Below, in pieces: positions 4,571 through 5,702 of a DNA stretch of 5,702 nucleotides (positions are counted from its first letter, which is position 1; every line of letters begins with the position of its first letter). Below the pieces are notes generated by a model that saw only the letters and a program-made list of their open reading frames with translations, was not told the DNA's origin and did no database searches. Both the position numbers and the translations under genes were made by a program. The DNA lies in assembly GCA_947176675.1 (NCBI GenBank), contig CAMWRN010000174.1:1-5702 (forward strand), written 5' to 3'. This DNA is from an uncultured Clostridia bacterium. Lineage in GTDB: Bacteria > Bacillota > Clostridia > Oscillospirales > Ruminococcaceae.

Positions 4571-5702
4571 ATGGTTATTTCACTTGAAAATATAAGCAAA
4601 TTCTACAACGGAAACCAGGTGCTGAAAAACATTGCGCTGACTATCGAGGACAGCGACCGTATCGGTCTTATCGGCATAAACGGCTGCGGAAAGTCCACCC
4701 TGCTGAAAATAATCACGGGACGCGAAGAGCCCGAGACCCAGCCCGAACCAAACGTTGCGCGCGTCGCTCTGACAAAAGGCACAACTATCGGATTCTTGGA
4801 ACAAAATTCGGGTCTCGACCGCAGCAGTACCATTATTGAGGAAATGCACTCTGTTTTTTCGGAGCTGCTTGAAACCGCAGAACGTCTGCGGGAGCTTGAA
4901 GCTCTCATGGCTGACCCCGACGCTCACAACGATGAAAAACGCTTTGCGGAAATTTCCGCAGAATACGACCGCAAGACCGCTTACTTTGAAGCAAACGACG
5001 GATACCTTATTAATGTAAATATAACTAAAGTCCTGAACGGAATGGGTTTTCCTGCCGAAACCTATGAAAGAGTCATCTCCACACTCAGCGGCGGAGAGAA
5101 AACACGTCTTGCTCTGGCGAAGCTGCTGCTTGAAAGTCCAAAGCTGCTTATCCTTGACGAACCTACCAACCACCTTGATTTCAACACCATTATGTGGTTG
5201 GAGGACTACTTACAGGACTACAAAGGCGCACTGCTCATCGTTTCCCACGACAGGTACTTTCTGGACAAGCTTACCACCTCGACCTGCGAGATCGAACGGG
5301 GCGTTTTGAAACGCTACAAGGGAAACTACTCCGCATTTGCTGTGCAGAAAAAAGCTGATACTGAACGTCAGCTCAAAGAATACGAGGCTCAGCAGGAAGA
5401 GATCGCAAAGCTTCAGGATTTTGTGGACAGAAACCTTGTTCGGGCGTCCACGTCAAACATGGCGAAAAGCCGCATCAAAAAGCTTGAAGCTATGGAAATT
5501 ATCGAAAAGCCTGTGTTATATGAGAAGTCCGCGAAGATCAAGTTTGAGTATGACATTACTCCGCCGATAGACCTGCTGACGGTGAAAAATATCGACGTTT
5601 CCGTAGGCAGCGGAACGGAGCGCAAAACTCTTGTGGACTCCCTTTCCTTTGAGGTGAAGCGTGGCGAAAAGCTTGGCATAATCGGCTCAAACGGTATCGG
5701 AA
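4571..5702 (+). CDS. ABC-F family ATPase (ribosome-acting), N-terminal part, truncated by window edge
   Basis: The gene starts at ATG 4571 and is open to the right edge, giving 377 residues. ABC-F proteins are soluble tandem ATPases without membrane segments that bind the ribosomal E site and act on stalled or antibiotic-bound ribosomes. First ATPase domain: Walker A GINGCGKST (35-43), Q-loop Gln78 in FLEQNSG, arm insertion (about 84-140), signature LSGGEKTRLALA (172-183), Walker B with catalytic Glu197 in LLILDEPTNHLD (192-203), switch His226 in SHDRYF. Then follows the charged helical linker (about 252-312, including the RASTSNMAKSRIKKLE segment) that reaches toward the P-site tRNA. The second domain begins at about 334, and the sequence ends within its Walker A (IIGSNGIG). 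AAGGA (4556-4560) lies 10 bases before the start. It has the look of a housekeeping member; whether it gives antibiotic resistance cannot be judged. Confidence 0.95.
   Translation, partial: MVISLENISKFYNGNQVLKNIALTIEDSDRIGLIGINGCGKSTLLKIITGREEPETQPEPNVARVALTKGTTIGFLEQNSGLDRSSTIIEEMHSVFSELLETAERLRELEALMADPDAHNDEKRFAEISAEYDRKTAYFEANDGYLINVNITKVLNGMGFPAETYERVISTLSGGEKTRLALAKLLLESPKLLILDEPTNHLDFNTIMWLEDYLQDYKGALLIVSHDRYFLDKLTTSTCEIERGVLKRYKGNYSAFAVQKKADTERQLKEYEAQQEEIAKLQDFVDRNLVRASTSNMAKSRIKKLEAMEIIEKPVLYEKSAKIKFEYDITPPIDLLTVKNIDVSVGSGTERKTLVDSLSFEVKRGEKLGIIGSNGIG

Noticed and set aside
4580..5173. A 197-codon minus-strand ORF opposite the ABC-F gene
   Set aside because: It is antisense to an ABC-F coding region with intact Walker A, signature and Walker B motifs; the translation is a shadow.

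Overview
The window looks like chromosomal DNA of a low-to-moderate GC Firmicute in the Clostridia, most like the Ruminococcus / Oscillospiraceae group. This rests on the type III glutamine synthetase, the Gram-positive-style Shine-Dalgarno sites (GGAGG), very AT-rich spacers and near-consensus sigma-A promoters (TTGACA-N17-TATAAT). The genus is an inference from protein style, not a database result. I see no rRNA, tRNA, CRISPR array or intact mobile element.

Layout, left to right. (1) Positions 1-275, minus strand: the first 91 residues of an ATP-grasp / carbamoyl-phosphate-synthase-like protein, cut by the window edge. A good promoter about 200 bases upstream (478-506) implies a long leader. 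(2) Positions 276-1097: about 800 bases of AT-rich DNA with no convincing gene. It holds that promoter and leader, one doubtful 77-codon ORF, and an intrinsic terminator (918-958) oriented to stop transcripts from the next gene. (3) Positions 1098-3206, minus: glnN, a complete 702-residue type III glutamine synthetase with a consensus promoter (3305-3333) and an 18-bp hairpin in its 5' leader (3234-3274). (4) Positions 3446-4343, minus: a two-gene operon of a MarR-family repressor followed after one base by a GNAT acetyltransferase. The operon has a perfect consensus promoter bracketed by two copies of a palindromic operator. The only well-placed start for the MarR protein is an ACG codon. (5) Positions 4571-5702, plus: the first 377 residues of an ABC-F ATPase, divergently transcribed from its own perfect consensus promoter and cut by the right edge.

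Functionally, glnN is the main nitrogen-assimilation gene here. The marR-GNAT pair looks like a self-repressing regulator/acetyltransferase module, a split version of the MarR-GNAT fusion proteins known in many bacteria. I found no terminator of normal form between the GNAT gene and glnN, so some read-through into glnN is possible. The ABC-F gene is probably an independent translation factor. I did not find a clearly new multi-gene system. The most notable points are regulatory: the ACG start, the double operator, the glnN leader hairpin, and the long leader of the ATP-grasp gene.
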